Shown: piece after piece, positions 33,666 through 42,435 of the stretch
Layout of the letters: every line of letters starts with the position of its first letter
Position numbering within the stretch: the stretch's first letter is position 1
From: Nocardiopsis algeriensis
GTDB taxonomy: Bacteria > Actinomycetota > Actinomycetes > Streptosporangiales > Streptosporangiaceae
NCBI RefSeq assembly: GCF_014203695.1
Contig: NZ_JACHJO010000004.1
Span: 62,001 to 126,000 of the forward strand
DNA length: 64,000 nucleotides
Direction of reading: 5' to 3'
Program-made: the position numbers and the translations under genes
Notes under the pieces: generated by a model
Told to the model about the DNA's origin: nothing
Databases searched by the model: none
The model's input: the letters and a program-made list of their open reading frames with translations, nothing else

Positions 33666-34115
33666 ATGACCAGAGCAGCACCCACCGTGGACGTGTGCGT
33701 TCTCCTCACCAGGTCGGACGGCAGCGTCCTGCTCGGAGAGCGCAAAGGCACCGGGTTTGCCGACGGCCAGTACGGCATCCCCGGTGGCCACCTGGAGGCT
33801 GATGAGTCCGCTTCCCAAGGAGCAGCGCGTGAGCTGAAGGAGGAGGTCGGCGTTCTCGTCGATCCCCACGATCTGGTCTGCGCGCACGTGGCCCACCACC
33901 GCAACGGTGAAGGGAAAACCCGGATCGGGTTCTTCTTCACCACCACACGCTGGCAGGGCACCCCGACCAACATGGAACCCGGCCTGTGCTCGGGCTTGTC
34001 CTGGACCGACCCTGAGCACCTGCCGGAGAACACCACCCCCTACATCGCCACCATCATCGGCCGGATCCGGTCAGGTGAAACCTTCTCCACGCACGGCTGG
34101 GACGGGGCACACTGA
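33666..34115 (+). CDS. NUDIX hydrolase, MutT-like (fourth)
   Basis: 149 aa from ATG 33666 with GAGGAG upstream. VDVCVLLTRSDGSVLLGERKGTG leads into the Nudix box GGHLEADESASQGAARELKE then EVGV. A later WQGTP...EPGLCSGLSW segment fits the MutT/orphan Nudix class acting on nucleotides. It precedes the second YdcF gene by 98 bp in the same direction and may be cotranscribed. Confidence 0.9.
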   Translation: MTRAAPTVDVCVLLTRSDGSVLLGERKGTGFADGQYGIPGGHLEADESASQGAARELKEEVGVLVDPHDLVCAHVAHHRNGEGKTRIGFFFTTTRWQGTPTNMEPGLCSGLSWTDPEHLPENTTPYIATIIGRIRSGETFSTHGWDGAH

Positions 34116-34213
34116 CCACACAGCGGAGCGGACCCCTCTCTGCCAGTTTGGAATGAAACCTCCCTCCATGTCTGGTTAGACAGGCAGAGGCCAACCTGGG
34201 AAGCACCACCCAC

Positions 34214-34912
34214 ATGACCGGTAAGAACGCCAACGATCCGGCACCCAGCCCCAAACGCCGGACCTTCACCCAGGAGCAGTGGCAGCAGGCCGAACTGATC
34301 TGGGACTTCCACCAGACGCACCACCGGATACAGCCGTGCGACGCAGCCATCGCCCTAGGCTGCAACGACCTCGGCGTCGCGGACCACGCCTCCGAGCTCT
34401 ACCACGCCGGACTCTTCCCCACCCTGGTCCTCACCGGCGGCAACAGCCCCGCCACCGCAGAGGTGTTCCCCCGCGGAGAAGCCGTGCACTTTCGCGAACG
34501 CGCCCTGGAACTCGGCGTCCCCGACTCCGCGATCCTGCTGGAACCCCGGGCCGCCAACACCGGCCAGAACATCACCTTCTCCCGCCAGGTCCTGGCCGAA
34601 GCCGGCATCGATCCCTCTGCCGTGCTCCTGGTCTCCATGCCCTACATGGAACGGCGCGCCTTCGCCACCACCCGGAAACTGTGGCCCGAGGTCGAAGCGG
34701 TGTGCACCTCCGCACCACTGCACCTGGACGAGTACGTCAAAAACATCGGCGATGCCGACCTGGTCATCGACATGATGGTCGGAGACCTCCAACGAGTGAT
34801 GGAGTATCCCCGACGCGGCTTCGCCATCGAACAAGAGGTCCCCCCGCAGGTACGCGAGGCCTACACATCGCTCATAGCCGCGGGGTTCGACAGCCGCCTG
34901 ATCCAGACGTGA
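34214..34912 (+). CDS. YdcF/DUF218 family protein, copy 2
   Basis: 232 aa from ATG 34214. From residue about 18 onward it is nearly identical to the protein at 8340-9008 (only scattered changes such as M to T and S to R); the first 17 residues (MTGKNANDPAPSPKRRT) are different. Family features: IALGCNDLGVADHA, LVLTGGNSP and VLLVSMPYMERRA. Lies downstream of a NUDIX gene. Probably the parent copy, since its neighbourhood is intact, but direction cannot be proven. Confidence 0.83.
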   Translation: MTGKNANDPAPSPKRRTFTQEQWQQAELIWDFHQTHHRIQPCDAAIALGCNDLGVADHASELYHAGLFPTLVLTGGNSPATAEVFPRGEAVHFRERALELGVPDSAILLEPRAANTGQNITFSRQVLAEAGIDPSAVLLVSMPYMERRAFATTRKLWPEVEAVCTSAPLHLDEYVKNIGDADLVIDMMVGDLQRVMEYPRRGFAIEQEVPPQVREAYTSLIAAGFDSRLIQT

Positions 34913-35469
34913 CCGTCGGCCAACCAGGGCTGCTTCGTTCTCGGTAAGTGATGATGGTGCCGTTCACGGCATCCCAATGACACCCGACAAGCGGGGAAAC
35001 GCCTCGCAGGGCACCCAGCCGATCGGGGTGGGCGGTGGCTTGCCTCGAACTGGTCCAAGAACACCAGGGCGAGAGCGCGCGGCGCAGGCACGCTGTCAGA
35101 GCGTGCCTCGAGCGAACCTTGCAGACGGCCCTGCCCGACGAAACATTCTTCGCGCGGCACCAGGCATCAACGGTCCGGTGCCCATATGCCAGGAGAGACT
35201 CCTGGTACCTCTCTGGAACTGGCGAAACGCTCCTTCACCACCCAGGTGCCCAACCAGTTGCGAATCGCTGGTGTCCCCTACATCCGTGTCCCCAACAGCT
35301 GGAGCCGCGTCGCGTTCGGGATCGGTGTCTTCTCGCGCTGGACGGCGAGCCGACAGGCGTCATGGTCGCTGCGCGCCGATCTGGGTCTGGACGTGCTGGA
35401 GATGGTGGGGCGGAAGGGGCAGCTGCAGACTCGTCCCGGGAAAGCCGATCCTGGTTCGGCACTCTCCGA
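34913..35469. other. Large gap after YdcF copy 2
   Basis: The first about 30 bp belong to the YdcF duplication. Several short frames cross the rest (for example a rightward frame with SLRADLGLDVLEMVGRK around 35360-35410) but none shows a start, a ribosome site and a known family together. Probably decayed DNA. Confidence 0.35.
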
Positions 35470-36333
35470 TCAGCGGTTCTCGGGAAGTGCTGATCGGCGT
35501 GTACCGATGTACAGCGCTCCGGCCATCAGAGCCACACCGACCAGGGCACCGCTGCTGTTCGCCACCAGGTCGGCTGTGTCGCTCGCCCGGCCGGTGGCCA
35601 GGACCCACTGGAGCGCTTCCACCGCCAGGGAGAGTGTGGGACCGGCGAGGAGACGCAGCGGCCAGGAGGAGAGGGCCAGAACGGCAATGACTCCGATGGG
35701 GACGAACAGCAGGAAGTTCAGCATGTTCTGCTCGGGAAGCAGGGACTGCCGGGTGCTCTGGGACTCTCCCTCCCGGACCTGCTCCTCGAGGTAGGTGATG
35801 TCGTCGGGAAGGAGTTCCTCGCCCGCCGGGCCGTACCAGACGGTCTCGCCCTCTGTGCTCACGGTGCGGTACACGTCGTAGAGGGCCTCCTCCGGGTCCA
35901 TCTCGGAGCGGAGCTGCCGGATCTGGGAAAGCGTGAGAACACCCGAGGAATCGGAGTAGACGCTGCGGCCGTCGGAGGTCTCGTAGCGATGCATCCCGGT
36001 CTCGTCCGCCGAAGTCAAGGCCTCTTCCCTCTCCGACTGTGCTCTGGCAACAGGGTTGAGAGTGAAGTCTCGGTCGTGCTGGCCGACATGCTCCCAGCCG
36101 CCCACCGGTTGAACCAGAACGAACAGATAGCACACACTCAGCACTGCAAGGGACCAGCGCCAGAAGCGGGAGAACAGCTGTGCCTTACGGGCCGCCAGGA
36201 GGCAGCACGCGGCTATGAGAGCCAGAACTGCCGCCATGCCCCAAGGATTGGTAAGGAGCTGCGCCGACCAGAGATACCGAACAAGGTCCACGGGCGTCTT
36301 CCAGATTGAGAAAGGGGTGATGCCGGCCCCCAC
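35470..36333 (-). CDS. VanZ-like family membrane protein
   Basis: 287 aa. Membrane segments: about 25-48 (WGMAAVLALIAACCLLAA), 58-75 (WSLAVLSVCYLFVLV), 208-225 (NFLLFVPIGVIAVLALSS), 230-247 and 262-280. The C-terminal pattern NFLLFVPIG...EALQWVLATGRASDTADLVANSSGA is the VanZ signature. The extracytoplasmic insert between helices 2 and 3 (about 80-205) is unusually long and acidic. VanZ itself raises teicoplanin resistance; most relatives are of unknown function. Confidence 0.82.
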   Translation of the reverse strand: MGAGITPFSIWKTPVDLVRYLWSAQLLTNPWGMAAVLALIAACCLLAARKAQLFSRFWRWSLAVLSVCYLFVLVQPVGGWEHVGQHDRDFTLNPVARAQSEREEALTSADETGMHRYETSDGRSVYSDSSGVLTLSQIRQLRSEMDPEEALYDVYRTVSTEGETVWYGPAGEELLPDDITYLEEQVREGESQSTRQSLLPEQNMLNFLLFVPIGVIAVLALSSWPLRLLAGPTLSLAVEALQWVLATGRASDTADLVANSSGALVGVALMAGALYIGTRRSALPENR

Positions 36334-36429
36334 CAGGGACCGGCACCCGGGGTTCTTTTCCGTGCGCTGCCGGAGAAACGGAGGGCATCTCTGTTCTTCC
36401 TTGTCACAGAGATCCGCGGCAGCTTACCA

Positions 36430-36533
36430 CTACCTGCAGCTGATGTATTTGGTGACGAACTCGCCCTGGTTCTGGACGTTCATCCGGCCCTGCACGTTAC
36501 CGCTTCCGGAGGTGCTGAAGGTGTGTGAGATCC
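36430..36533 (-). pseudogene. C-terminal gene fragment
   Basis: Leftward frame ending at TAG 36432-36430 reads HTFSTSGSGNVQGRMNVQNQ and then FVTKYISCR. It looks like the end of a protein whose 5' part has been replaced by the DUF397 gene. Family not recognised. Confidence 0.4.
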
Positions 36534-36725
36534 TCTGACACCTCGGCCGTCCGCACAGGCGTCTTTCGCAAGTCCAGCTATTCCCAGAGTGAAGCGGACT
36601 GCGTCGAAGTCACTGACCTGCACAGCAGCACCGCCATCCGCGACACCAAGCACCGCGAGCTGGGGGCGCTCTTTTTCGGTGCTGACGAGTGGCAGGCCTT
36701 CGTCAACAGTGCCAAGGACACCTGA
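36525..36725 (+). CDS. Orphan DUF397 protein
   Basis: 66 aa from GTG 36525. Contains the DUF397 core FRKSSYSQSEADCVEV and TAIRDTKHRELGALFFGADE then W..FV.S. DUF397 proteins usually follow an XRE-DUF5753 regulator; none is adjacent here. Its C-terminus is nearly identical to that of the DUF397 protein at 41547-41741, so it may have been copied from that locus. Confidence 0.78.
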   Translation: MRSSDTSAVRTGVFRKSSYSQSEADCVEVTDLHSSTAIRDTKHRELGALFFGADEWQAFVNSAKDT

Positions 36726-36758
36726 GCCACTTCCCTCTCCAAGTCACCCGAAAATGAC

Positions 36759-36807
36759 CTTGTACTTATGGCCGCCTTCGGCCACCGAGCCTGATCATAA
36801 GTACAAG
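36759..36807. repeat. Perfect 12-bp inverted repeat
   Basis: CTTGTACTTATG (36759-36770) and CATAAGTACAAG (36796-36807) are exact complements separated by 25 bp that itself contains a GGCCGCCTTCGGCC hairpin. It could be a terminator for the DUF397 gene, a protein-binding site or an IS end. Confidence 0.6.
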
Positions 36808-36916
36808 ATCATCGCCCCTTGTCCTTGCCTGCCGCTTTCCAGCAGGCAAGGCCGGAAAACTACAGGCCCGGCAAGGTCATGCCGAGGCCCGCAGCTCGGG
36901 TAGTACTGACCTTTGA

Positions 36917-37406
36917 TCATGTGGTTGACGGGAATGGGGAGGGGTCCAAACCGACCGATTGGATGAACCCACGCAACAGCCCGGAACGCCTTTGGACCGA
37001 GCACAGATGTGCACACATCACCTTCTCCGACTCCTCCACACTCCCGAAAGCTCGGTTGGGCGGAACCGCTTTCAGGTGCGATCACAGCGTCTCCACCGGT
37101 TTCAACTGGGGTGCGTAGCGGGGCGGGAACACCACGCTCACCCAAGGACGGTCCGCCAGCTCCTGGCGTATCCGTGCGGCGGTGGGCCAGGAGTGGTTGT
37201 CCCACACCAGCACCACCGGGGCCGTCAGCTGCTCGCCGGCCCGGTCCAGCAGAAGCGGGCGGTTCGTGCTGGGTGATCGGTGTGCGCTGGGCGGTGCAGA
37301 TCAGACGCACCCGCCCGTCGGCGGGGTCGACGTACAGCGACCCGTCGGCGTCCACCCCAGGAGTGCGCTTGCGGGACAGGGCGATCAGCGGGGCCCGCCC
37401 CCGCAT
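36917..37406 (-). pseudogene. IS630-type transposase relic (C-terminal half)
   Basis: Leftward: ALSRKRTPGVDADGSLYVDP, then after a frameshift VVLVWDNHSWPTAARIRQEL and VVFPPRYAPQLKPVETL, a TGA at 37084-37082 where Trp is expected, then SHLKAVPPNRAF to a stop at 36917. The WDNHS and P.LKPVE blocks carry two of the DDE residues of IS630/Tc1-like transposases. It is a different lineage from the copy at 27 kb. Inactive. Confidence 0.7.
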
Positions 37407-37510
37407 CCAGTGCGCTAGGTGCTCACCGGATGCCGGGACGGGCCCCGATCCTCCGAACTCCTGGTGGTCTTTCCGCCCTGGCTGCTGGAGTGTCGGCTGG
37501 CGTCGGCGCG

Positions 37511-38926
37511 TCAGGTGCTGAGCCGCTCCAGCGCCGCCCTCAGTCGCGCCAGCGTGCGCTCACGTCCCAGCAGTTCCAGCGACTCGAACAGCGGGAGCCC
37601 GACCGTGCGGCCGGTCACCGCCACCCGCACCGGCGCCTGAGCCTTGCCGAGCTTGAGCCCTTGGGCGGCCCCGGCCTGCTCAAGGGCACCCTTGAGAGAT
37701 TCGGCGTCCCAGATCAAGGCCTCGTCGGAGAAGGAGGCGATCGCGGCGGTGAGCATCTCCGCGCCGACACCGGGTTTCATCGCCTTGGCCCAGCTCTTGT
37801 CGTCGAAGACGGGCGTGTCCAGGAACAGGAAGTCGACGTTGGGCACGATCTCGCTGAGCACGGAGATGCGGCTCTGTGCAAGCGGGGCGATCTGCGCGAA
37901 GACCTGCCGGTTGTAGTCCTCCGCTTTCCAGGGCACCTCTTCGCCCTCCAGGTAGGGAGCGCAGCGCTCGACGAACTCCTCCGCCTCCAGGGCGCGGATG
38001 TAGTCGCCGTTGAAGGCGCGCAGTTTCTTCTCGTCGAAGAACGCGGGCGAGGAGTTGACGTCGGCGAGGTCGAAGAGCGGAATCATCTCCTCGATCGGCA
38101 TGATCTCGCGGTCCTGGCCCGGCGCCCAGCCCAGCAGCATCAGGTAGTTGACCATGGTCTCGGGCAGGTAGCCCTCGTCCCGGTAGGACTCCATGGCGAC
38201 CTTGTCGCGCCGCTTGGACAGCTTCTGGCGTTTTTCATTGACCAGCACCGGCGCGTGGGCCCACACCGGCGGCCTGTGTCCCAGGGCCTCCCACAGCAGC
38301 TGCTGCTTGGGGGTGTTGGACAGGTGCTCCTCGCCCCGGATGACGTGGGTGATGCCCATCTCGGCGTCGTCGACCACGTTGGCCAGCACGAACAGGGCGG
38401 TGCCGTCGCCGCGGGCGATGACGAAGTCCTCCAGGGCCTCGTGCGGAAACTCCACCTGCCCCCGGATCTTGTCCTCGACCACAGTGGGTCCGCCCTCGGG
38501 GATGCGGAAGCGCAGCGCCCGGCCGGGGCCGGCCTCCAGGCCGCGGTCGCGGCAGAACCCGTCGTAGCCCAGGTTGGGGTTGTCGCGCCGGGCCTGGACC
38601 TGCTCGCGGGTGCAGTCGCAGTAGTAGGCCAACCCCTCCTTGCGCAGACGCTGAGCGGCCTCGGTGTGCTTGCCGGCGTACTCGGTCTGGAAGTAGGGGC
38701 CCTCGTACTGGGTGGAGTCCACGCCCAGCCACGCCATCGCATCCAGAATGCCCTCGGTCCACTCCGGGCGGGAGCGGGCGGCGTCGGTGTCCTCGATCCG
38801 CAGCACCATGGTGCCGCCGGTTTGTCGCGCGACCACCCAGTTCAGCAGCAGGGACCGGGCATTGCCCACGTGGAACATGCCAGTCGGGGACGGAGCGAAC
38901 CTGGTGCGAATCGAGGTGTCATTCAC
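37511..38926 (-). CDS. gltX: Glutamyl-tRNA synthetase
   Basis: 471 aa from GTG 38926. Class I signatures: [17 protein letters not shown] (HIGH box), [42 protein letters not shown], and [20 protein letters not shown] (KMSKS box). Length and C-terminal anticodon-binding helical domain are complete. It charges tRNA-Glu (and possibly tRNA-Gln for the amidotransferase route usual in actinobacteria). It stands alone among relics rather than in a conserved housekeeping neighbourhood. It could therefore be a second copy, possibly a resistant isozyme; whether another gltX exists cannot be seen from here. Confidence 0.93.
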   Translation of the reverse strand: MNDTSIRTRFAPSPTGMFHVGNARSLLLNWVVARQTGGTMVLRIEDTDAARSRPEWTEGILDAMAWLGVDSTQYEGPYFQTEYAGKHTEAAQRLRKEGLAYYCDCTREQVQARRDNPNLGYDGFCRDRGLEAGPGRALRFRIPEGGPTVVEDKIRGQVEFPHEALEDFVIARGDGTALFVLANVVDDAEMGITHVIRGEEHLSNTPKQQLLWEALGHRPPVWAHAPVLVNEKRQKLSKRRDKVAMESYRDEGYLPETMVNYLMLLGWAPGQDREIMPIEEMIPLFDLADVNSSPAFFDEKKLRAFNGDYIRALEAEEFVERCAPYLEGEEVPWKAEDYNRQVFAQIAPLAQSRISVLSEIVPNVDFLFLDTPVFDDKSWAKAMKPGVGAEMLTAAIASFSDEALIWDAESLKGALEQAGAAQGLKLGKAQAPVRVAVTGRTVGLPLFESLELLGRERTLARLRAALERLST

Positions 38927-39222
38927 CCTGCAAAGCCTAACGTTCCCTGCCACATTCATTGCCATGGACAGTTCTGAAGGCACAGGACAGGTTTTCGAGC
39001 AGCACAGCCAAGGAGACTGATATGCGAGGTTTGCCCGTAATAAAGCCTCTATATCCGTTTTGTGAAGTTGAGCATGTGCATAACGCGCACCAGAAAGGCC
39101 TCCGACGCAAGAGGTGACCATAACCACTGGTACTTAGCGCCGGGACAGAACAAGTGTCTGCTGAGCTGGTGGCCGGGCCGAGGAATTCTCGGCCCGGCTA
39201 CCGGTTTCAGGAGGCGGATGGA
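38927..39222. other. Upstream region of gltX with a repeat relic
   Basis: Holds the gltX promoter region. At 39060-39140 a minus-strand stretch (KYQWLWSPL...MHMLNFTKR) resembles the relic at 10739-10790. No intact gene. Confidence 0.35.
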
Positions 39223-39687
39223 TCAGAGGAAGAAGAGCAGGTGAGCTGCCAGAACCCCCACGCCCAGGGCCAGGACGTGGATGGCCACCATCAGGACCGG
39301 GCCCGGGCGGGGAGCGGGCTTGCGGTGGCTGCGTGGGCGGTCGGGGTGGCGGCGCGGCAGCGGCGGCCGAGGGCGGACCGGGCGCTTGGGGGTCCGTGCG
39401 GGTGGCGGGCCGTCGTCGGGGGCCGAGCGAGGCCGCGGTACCGGGGCCGTGTCGGGGCGGTCGGGGCGGGCCGGCTGGTTCTCGGCGGCCAGGCGCTCGG
39501 CCTGGATGTGCATCCACAACGGGAGTTCGCCCTGCTTCAGGCGGCGCTGGACGCGGGGGTTGCCTTGCATCTGGGCCAGGAGCCGCTGCTCACGCGAAAG
39601 CGGTACGGCGGGGCGGGAGAAACGGCGGCCGTGGGGTGCGGCCAGGACGGCGCGCACCCCCTCGGTGGCCGGACCGGTGTCGGTCAC
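39223..39687 (-). CDS. Proline/arginine-rich protein with C-terminal membrane helix
   Basis: 154 aa from GTG 39687, with a strong AGAGGAGGTCCG site and a GTGA overlap with the preceding ATP-binding gene. The first third has SREQRLLAQMQGNPRVQRRL, the middle is Pro/Arg-rich and probably disordered, and the end is one membrane helix (VLMVAIHVLALGVGVLAAHL). No known domain. Cotranslation with an anti-sigma-like ATPase suggests it anchors or assists that protein at the membrane; this is inference. Confidence 0.65.
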   Translation of the reverse strand: MTDTGPATEGVRAVLAAPHGRRFSRPAVPLSREQRLLAQMQGNPRVQRRLKQGELPLWMHIQAERLAAENQPARPDRPDTAPVPRPRSAPDDGPPPARTPKRPVRPRPPLPRRHPDRPRSHRKPAPRPGPVLMVAIHVLALGVGVLAAHLLFFL

Positions 39688-40229
39688 CGGACCTCCTCTT
39701 GGGATCCGGCGGGCGCGGGGGTGCCGGTGAGGGCGAAGTCGGCCCACACGGCGGTGCCCTGGCCGGCACAGAAGGGGAAATCGGCTGCCGACTCGCTGCC
39801 CCAGGCCAGGGCCAGGCTCTCGATGAGCAGCAGCCCGCGCCCCGACTCGGCCAACGCCCACTCGACACAGGTGCGCTCGACGGGGATGCGCGGGAGGGCG
39901 GGGGCGTCCGTGCGGGTTCCGCCGTCGACCAGGCACAGGCGCACCGTGTCAGCGGTGGGCTGGAACAAGGTACGCATGACGCGCCCGCCGGGCTCGCCGG
40001 AGCGCGAATGGGCGCAGGCGTTGGCGAACATCTCGCCGACGCACAGCACGGCGTCGTCGCTCACCTGAGGGCACAGCCCTTCGAGCCGGGACAGGTCCGC
40101 GACCAGGTCACCGCGAACCCAGGAGGCCTGGGCGAGGTCACCCGAGTAGAAGCGAGAGGGCCACCGCCGCCCCGCGAAGGGCGGGGTGGGGATGTGGAAC
40201 GGCGCGCGCGAACGCGGCACAATGGTCAT
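39684..40229 (-). CDS. ATP-binding protein, anti-sigma-factor-like (HATPase_c)
   Basis: 181 aa from ATG 40229 with AAGGAG upstream. GHKL ATPase features: AVLCVGEMFANACAHSRSGE (N box), VRLCLVDGG (G1-like) and ESGRGLLLIESLA (G2). Such small standalone domains are very common in streptomycetes and relatives and resemble RsbW/SpoIIAB anti-sigma kinases. The partner sigma or anti-anti-sigma factor is not nearby. First gene of a two-gene operon. Confidence 0.83.
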   Translation of the reverse strand: MTIVPRSRAPFHIPTPPFAGRRWPSRFYSGDLAQASWVRGDLVADLSRLEGLCPQVSDDAVLCVGEMFANACAHSRSGEPGGRVMRTLFQPTADTVRLCLVDGGTRTDAPALPRIPVERTCVEWALAESGRGLLLIESLALAWGSESAADFPFCAGQGTAVWADFALTGTPAPAGSQEEVR

Positions 40230-40690
40230 GCTGGCGACTCCTTCTGGTTCACATGTGTGGTGGTTGTCGGCGTGGCCCTGGTGGGTGGTGCAAGCACTCA
40301 CCAGGGCTTTTCTTGTGCACGGGCCCGCAGGTATCCCAGCCGTGAGATTCCGCGTCCGATCACAGACCCGGTTAGGCGGGCAACAGCTCAGCCGTCTCAG
40401 AGCCGCCCGTCAGCGAATAGCGCACCGAAGAGGTTCTGGCGGCGTGACGGCTGGAGATTGCTCTCCCGGATTCGACTTGACGTTCCGTGCTCACCCGCTC
40501 GTGCTCCAGCCTCAGACCACGACCACCAGCCATGACCCCTCCAGACGCATGCACAGCGAGACCTTGACGAATCGACCCCGCCGAAGGTCGACTTCTGGTT
40601 TCATTGAAACCGAGCGGACTCGTAAATACAAGTCTCATCTACAAGTCGTCCAGGTTGTCCGCAGGTGCGAAGAACAGGCAGGATTCAGGG
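40230..40690. other. Divergent promoter region
   Basis: 460 bp between the ATP-binding gene and the XRE regulator, both pointing away, so it must hold both promoters. AT content rises toward 40600-40680. No gene is supported. Confidence 0.45.
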
Positions 40691-41545
40691 ATGGACCGCA
40701 ACCCGACACTTGCGCAGTGGCAGCTTGCGCAGGAGCTCAGACGGCTCCGTGGCGATCGCAAGTTCAGTGAGGTGGTCAAGGCAGCACGTACTACCGGAGG
40801 AAGCCTCGCCAGGTGGGAGACTCCTGGAGACAGGGGCTCGGTCCCTGGGCCTGCGGCTGTGGAACGCCTCCTCCAGATCTATGGCGCGGAGGACCAACTT
40901 GAACGCATCCTGGCCCTGCGCAAGGAAGCTCGCCAGCCTGACCGATGGCAACCGTACGATCTGGAACGTAGCTACCGCACTTACGCGAACATCGAATCGC
41001 AGGCAACCTCGATCGAGTCGTACCAGTCCCAGCTCATCCCAGGCATCACACAAACCGAGGCCTATGCCCGAGCTGCCATCGAGGCGACTCTGCACCCCAC
41101 AAGCGATGTGAACCGCGAGATCGAAGTGCGTCTTGAGCGCCAACGGGTGCTGTCCTCCAAAAGCCCTCCCGAGTTCTGGCTCATCGTCACCGAAGGGGCG
41201 CTATCGCAGCAGGTGGGCGGGGCAGAGGTGATGGCTGAGCAGGTAGAGCATCTCATTGACCTCTCCCAGGAGCCCAACGTCACCTTGCAGGTCCTGCCCT
41301 TCACTGCAGGTGCCCACGTGGCTATACGCATCCCCGCGTTCGTCATCATGAGGATTGCGCAGCACGGCATCACAACCGTCTACACCGAGGGACAGACTGC
41401 GAGCATGTTCCTCACAGACCAAGAGGATTTGGACGAGTATGGGACGATCTTTAATCGGCTCCGCGCAGCTTCCCTCGACGAGGGAAATCCAAGCCGAGAA
41501 GCCCTCAAGCGCATCGCACGGTATCACAGGCAACGAAAGGACTGA
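40691..41545 (+). CDS. XRE-family regulator with DUF5753 domain
   Basis: 284 aa from ATG 40691. The N-terminal helix-turn-helix is atypical (LAQELRRLRGDRKFSEVVKA...LARWET). The DUF5753 domain is standard: IESYQSQLIPGITQTEAYAR, RLERQRVLSSKSPPEFWLIV, VTLQVLPFTAGAH. The stop lies 1 base before the ATG of the first of three DUF397 genes, an organisation known from WhiJ-like developmental regulators of streptomycetes. The DUF397 partners probably modulate DNA binding. Confidence 0.85.
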   Translation: MDRNPTLAQWQLAQELRRLRGDRKFSEVVKAARTTGGSLARWETPGDRGSVPGPAAVERLLQIYGAEDQLERILALRKEARQPDRWQPYDLERSYRTYANIESQATSIESYQSQLIPGITQTEAYARAAIEATLHPTSDVNREIEVRLERQRVLSSKSPPEFWLIVTEGALSQQVGGAEVMAEQVEHLIDLSQEPNVTLQVLPFTAGAHVAIRIPAFVIMRIAQHGITTVYTEGQTASMFLTDQEDLDEYGTIFNRLRAASLDEGNPSREALKRIARYHRQRKD

Positions 41546-41546
41546 A

Positions 41547-41741
41547 ATGCATTCCACCATTCCCATGGGAACGTGGTTCAAGAGCAGTTACAGCGGATCC
41601 CAGGGAGACTGTGTCGAGGTAGCTTGCCTGAACACCAGCACAGCGATGCGGGATACCAAGCACCGCGAGCTGGGCGCGCTCTACTTCGGTGCCGACGAGT
41701 GGCAGGTCTTCCTCAACAGCACGAAGGGCGATCTGGCGTAG
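41547..41741 (+). CDS. DUF397 protein, first of three
   Basis: 64 aa. DUF397 blocks WFKSSYSGSQGDCVEVA and AMRDTKHRELGALYFGADEW are complete. Immediately downstream of the XRE regulator and likely cotranslated. DUF397 proteins are small partners of XRE-DUF5753 regulators. Confidence 0.88.
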   Translation: MHSTIPMGTWFKSSYSGSQGDCVEVACLNTSTAMRDTKHRELGALYFGADEWQVFLNSTKGDLA

Positions 41742-41807
41742 ACACCGATCCTTCTCTGTAGGCTGCTTGCATCAAGCTATGCAGCGCTGAATAGCTGGAG
41801 GGCGCCA

Positions 41808-42014
41808 ATGAAGGAACACCAGGCAACAGAAGAAGCACTGGTTTCCAGCTTCTCTTGGCGCACCTCCAGCTACAGCACTGAACAGGGTGAGTGCGTGGAG
41901 GTCTCCGAGGGTTTCTTTACCGGAGTACGTGACACCAAGAACCGGGAGCTTGGGGCGCTCTTCTTCAGCGCTAGCGAGTGGCAAGCATTCCTAGGATCCG
42001 CGAGGAAGGACTAA
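41808..42014 (+). CDS. DUF397 protein, second of three
   Basis: 68 aa from ATG 41808 with GGAGGGCG upstream. WRTSSYSTEQGECVEVS and VRDTKNRELGALFFSASEW are the DUF397 blocks. Its stop is 2 bp before the third copy, so the two are coupled. Confidence 0.87.
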   Translation: MKEHQATEEALVSSFSWRTSSYSTEQGECVEVSEGFFTGVRDTKNRELGALFFSASEWQAFLGSARKD

Positions 42015-42016
42015 CG

Positions 42017-42211
42017 ATGTTCTCCATTGCACTCATGAGAAGTTGGCACAAATCCAGCTACAGCGGAACCTCGTCTGACTGCGTTGAGGTGGCTGTTCTG
42101 GAAGGTGAGGCCGCAGTGCGCGACACTAAGCACCGTGACCTGGGCATGCTGACCTTCCCCTCCACCGAGTGGCAGGTCTCCCTCTGCGGCGCCCGTAACG
42201 ACCTCCGTTGA
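42017..42211 (+). CDS. DUF397 protein, third of three
   Basis: 64 aa from ATG 42017 (GAGGAAGGA upstream). WHKSSYSGTSSDCVEVA and AVRDTKHRDLGML then STEW. Most divergent of the three. Confidence 0.85.
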   Translation: MFSIALMRSWHKSSYSGTSSDCVEVAVLEGEAAVRDTKHRDLGMLTFPSTEWQVSLCGARNDLR

Positions 42212-42435
42212 AGCACCCTCCTGGTGATTTTGCTGCTGACGTCACTCTCGATCGTTGAAGGGACAGGGACAGCAAGGTCACCGCCAGTGGAACTCCGTTG
42301 ACCTTGCTCTTGTGGGCAATCTCGGCTGCGAAAGCATCTACAGGAGCAAGATCACGCGGGCCGCTGTCCTGTTCCTGGAGTAGATCCGCTGCCTTGTACC
42401 TCTGTGGCTGGTCGAAGTGCGTGAGGATGGTTTCC

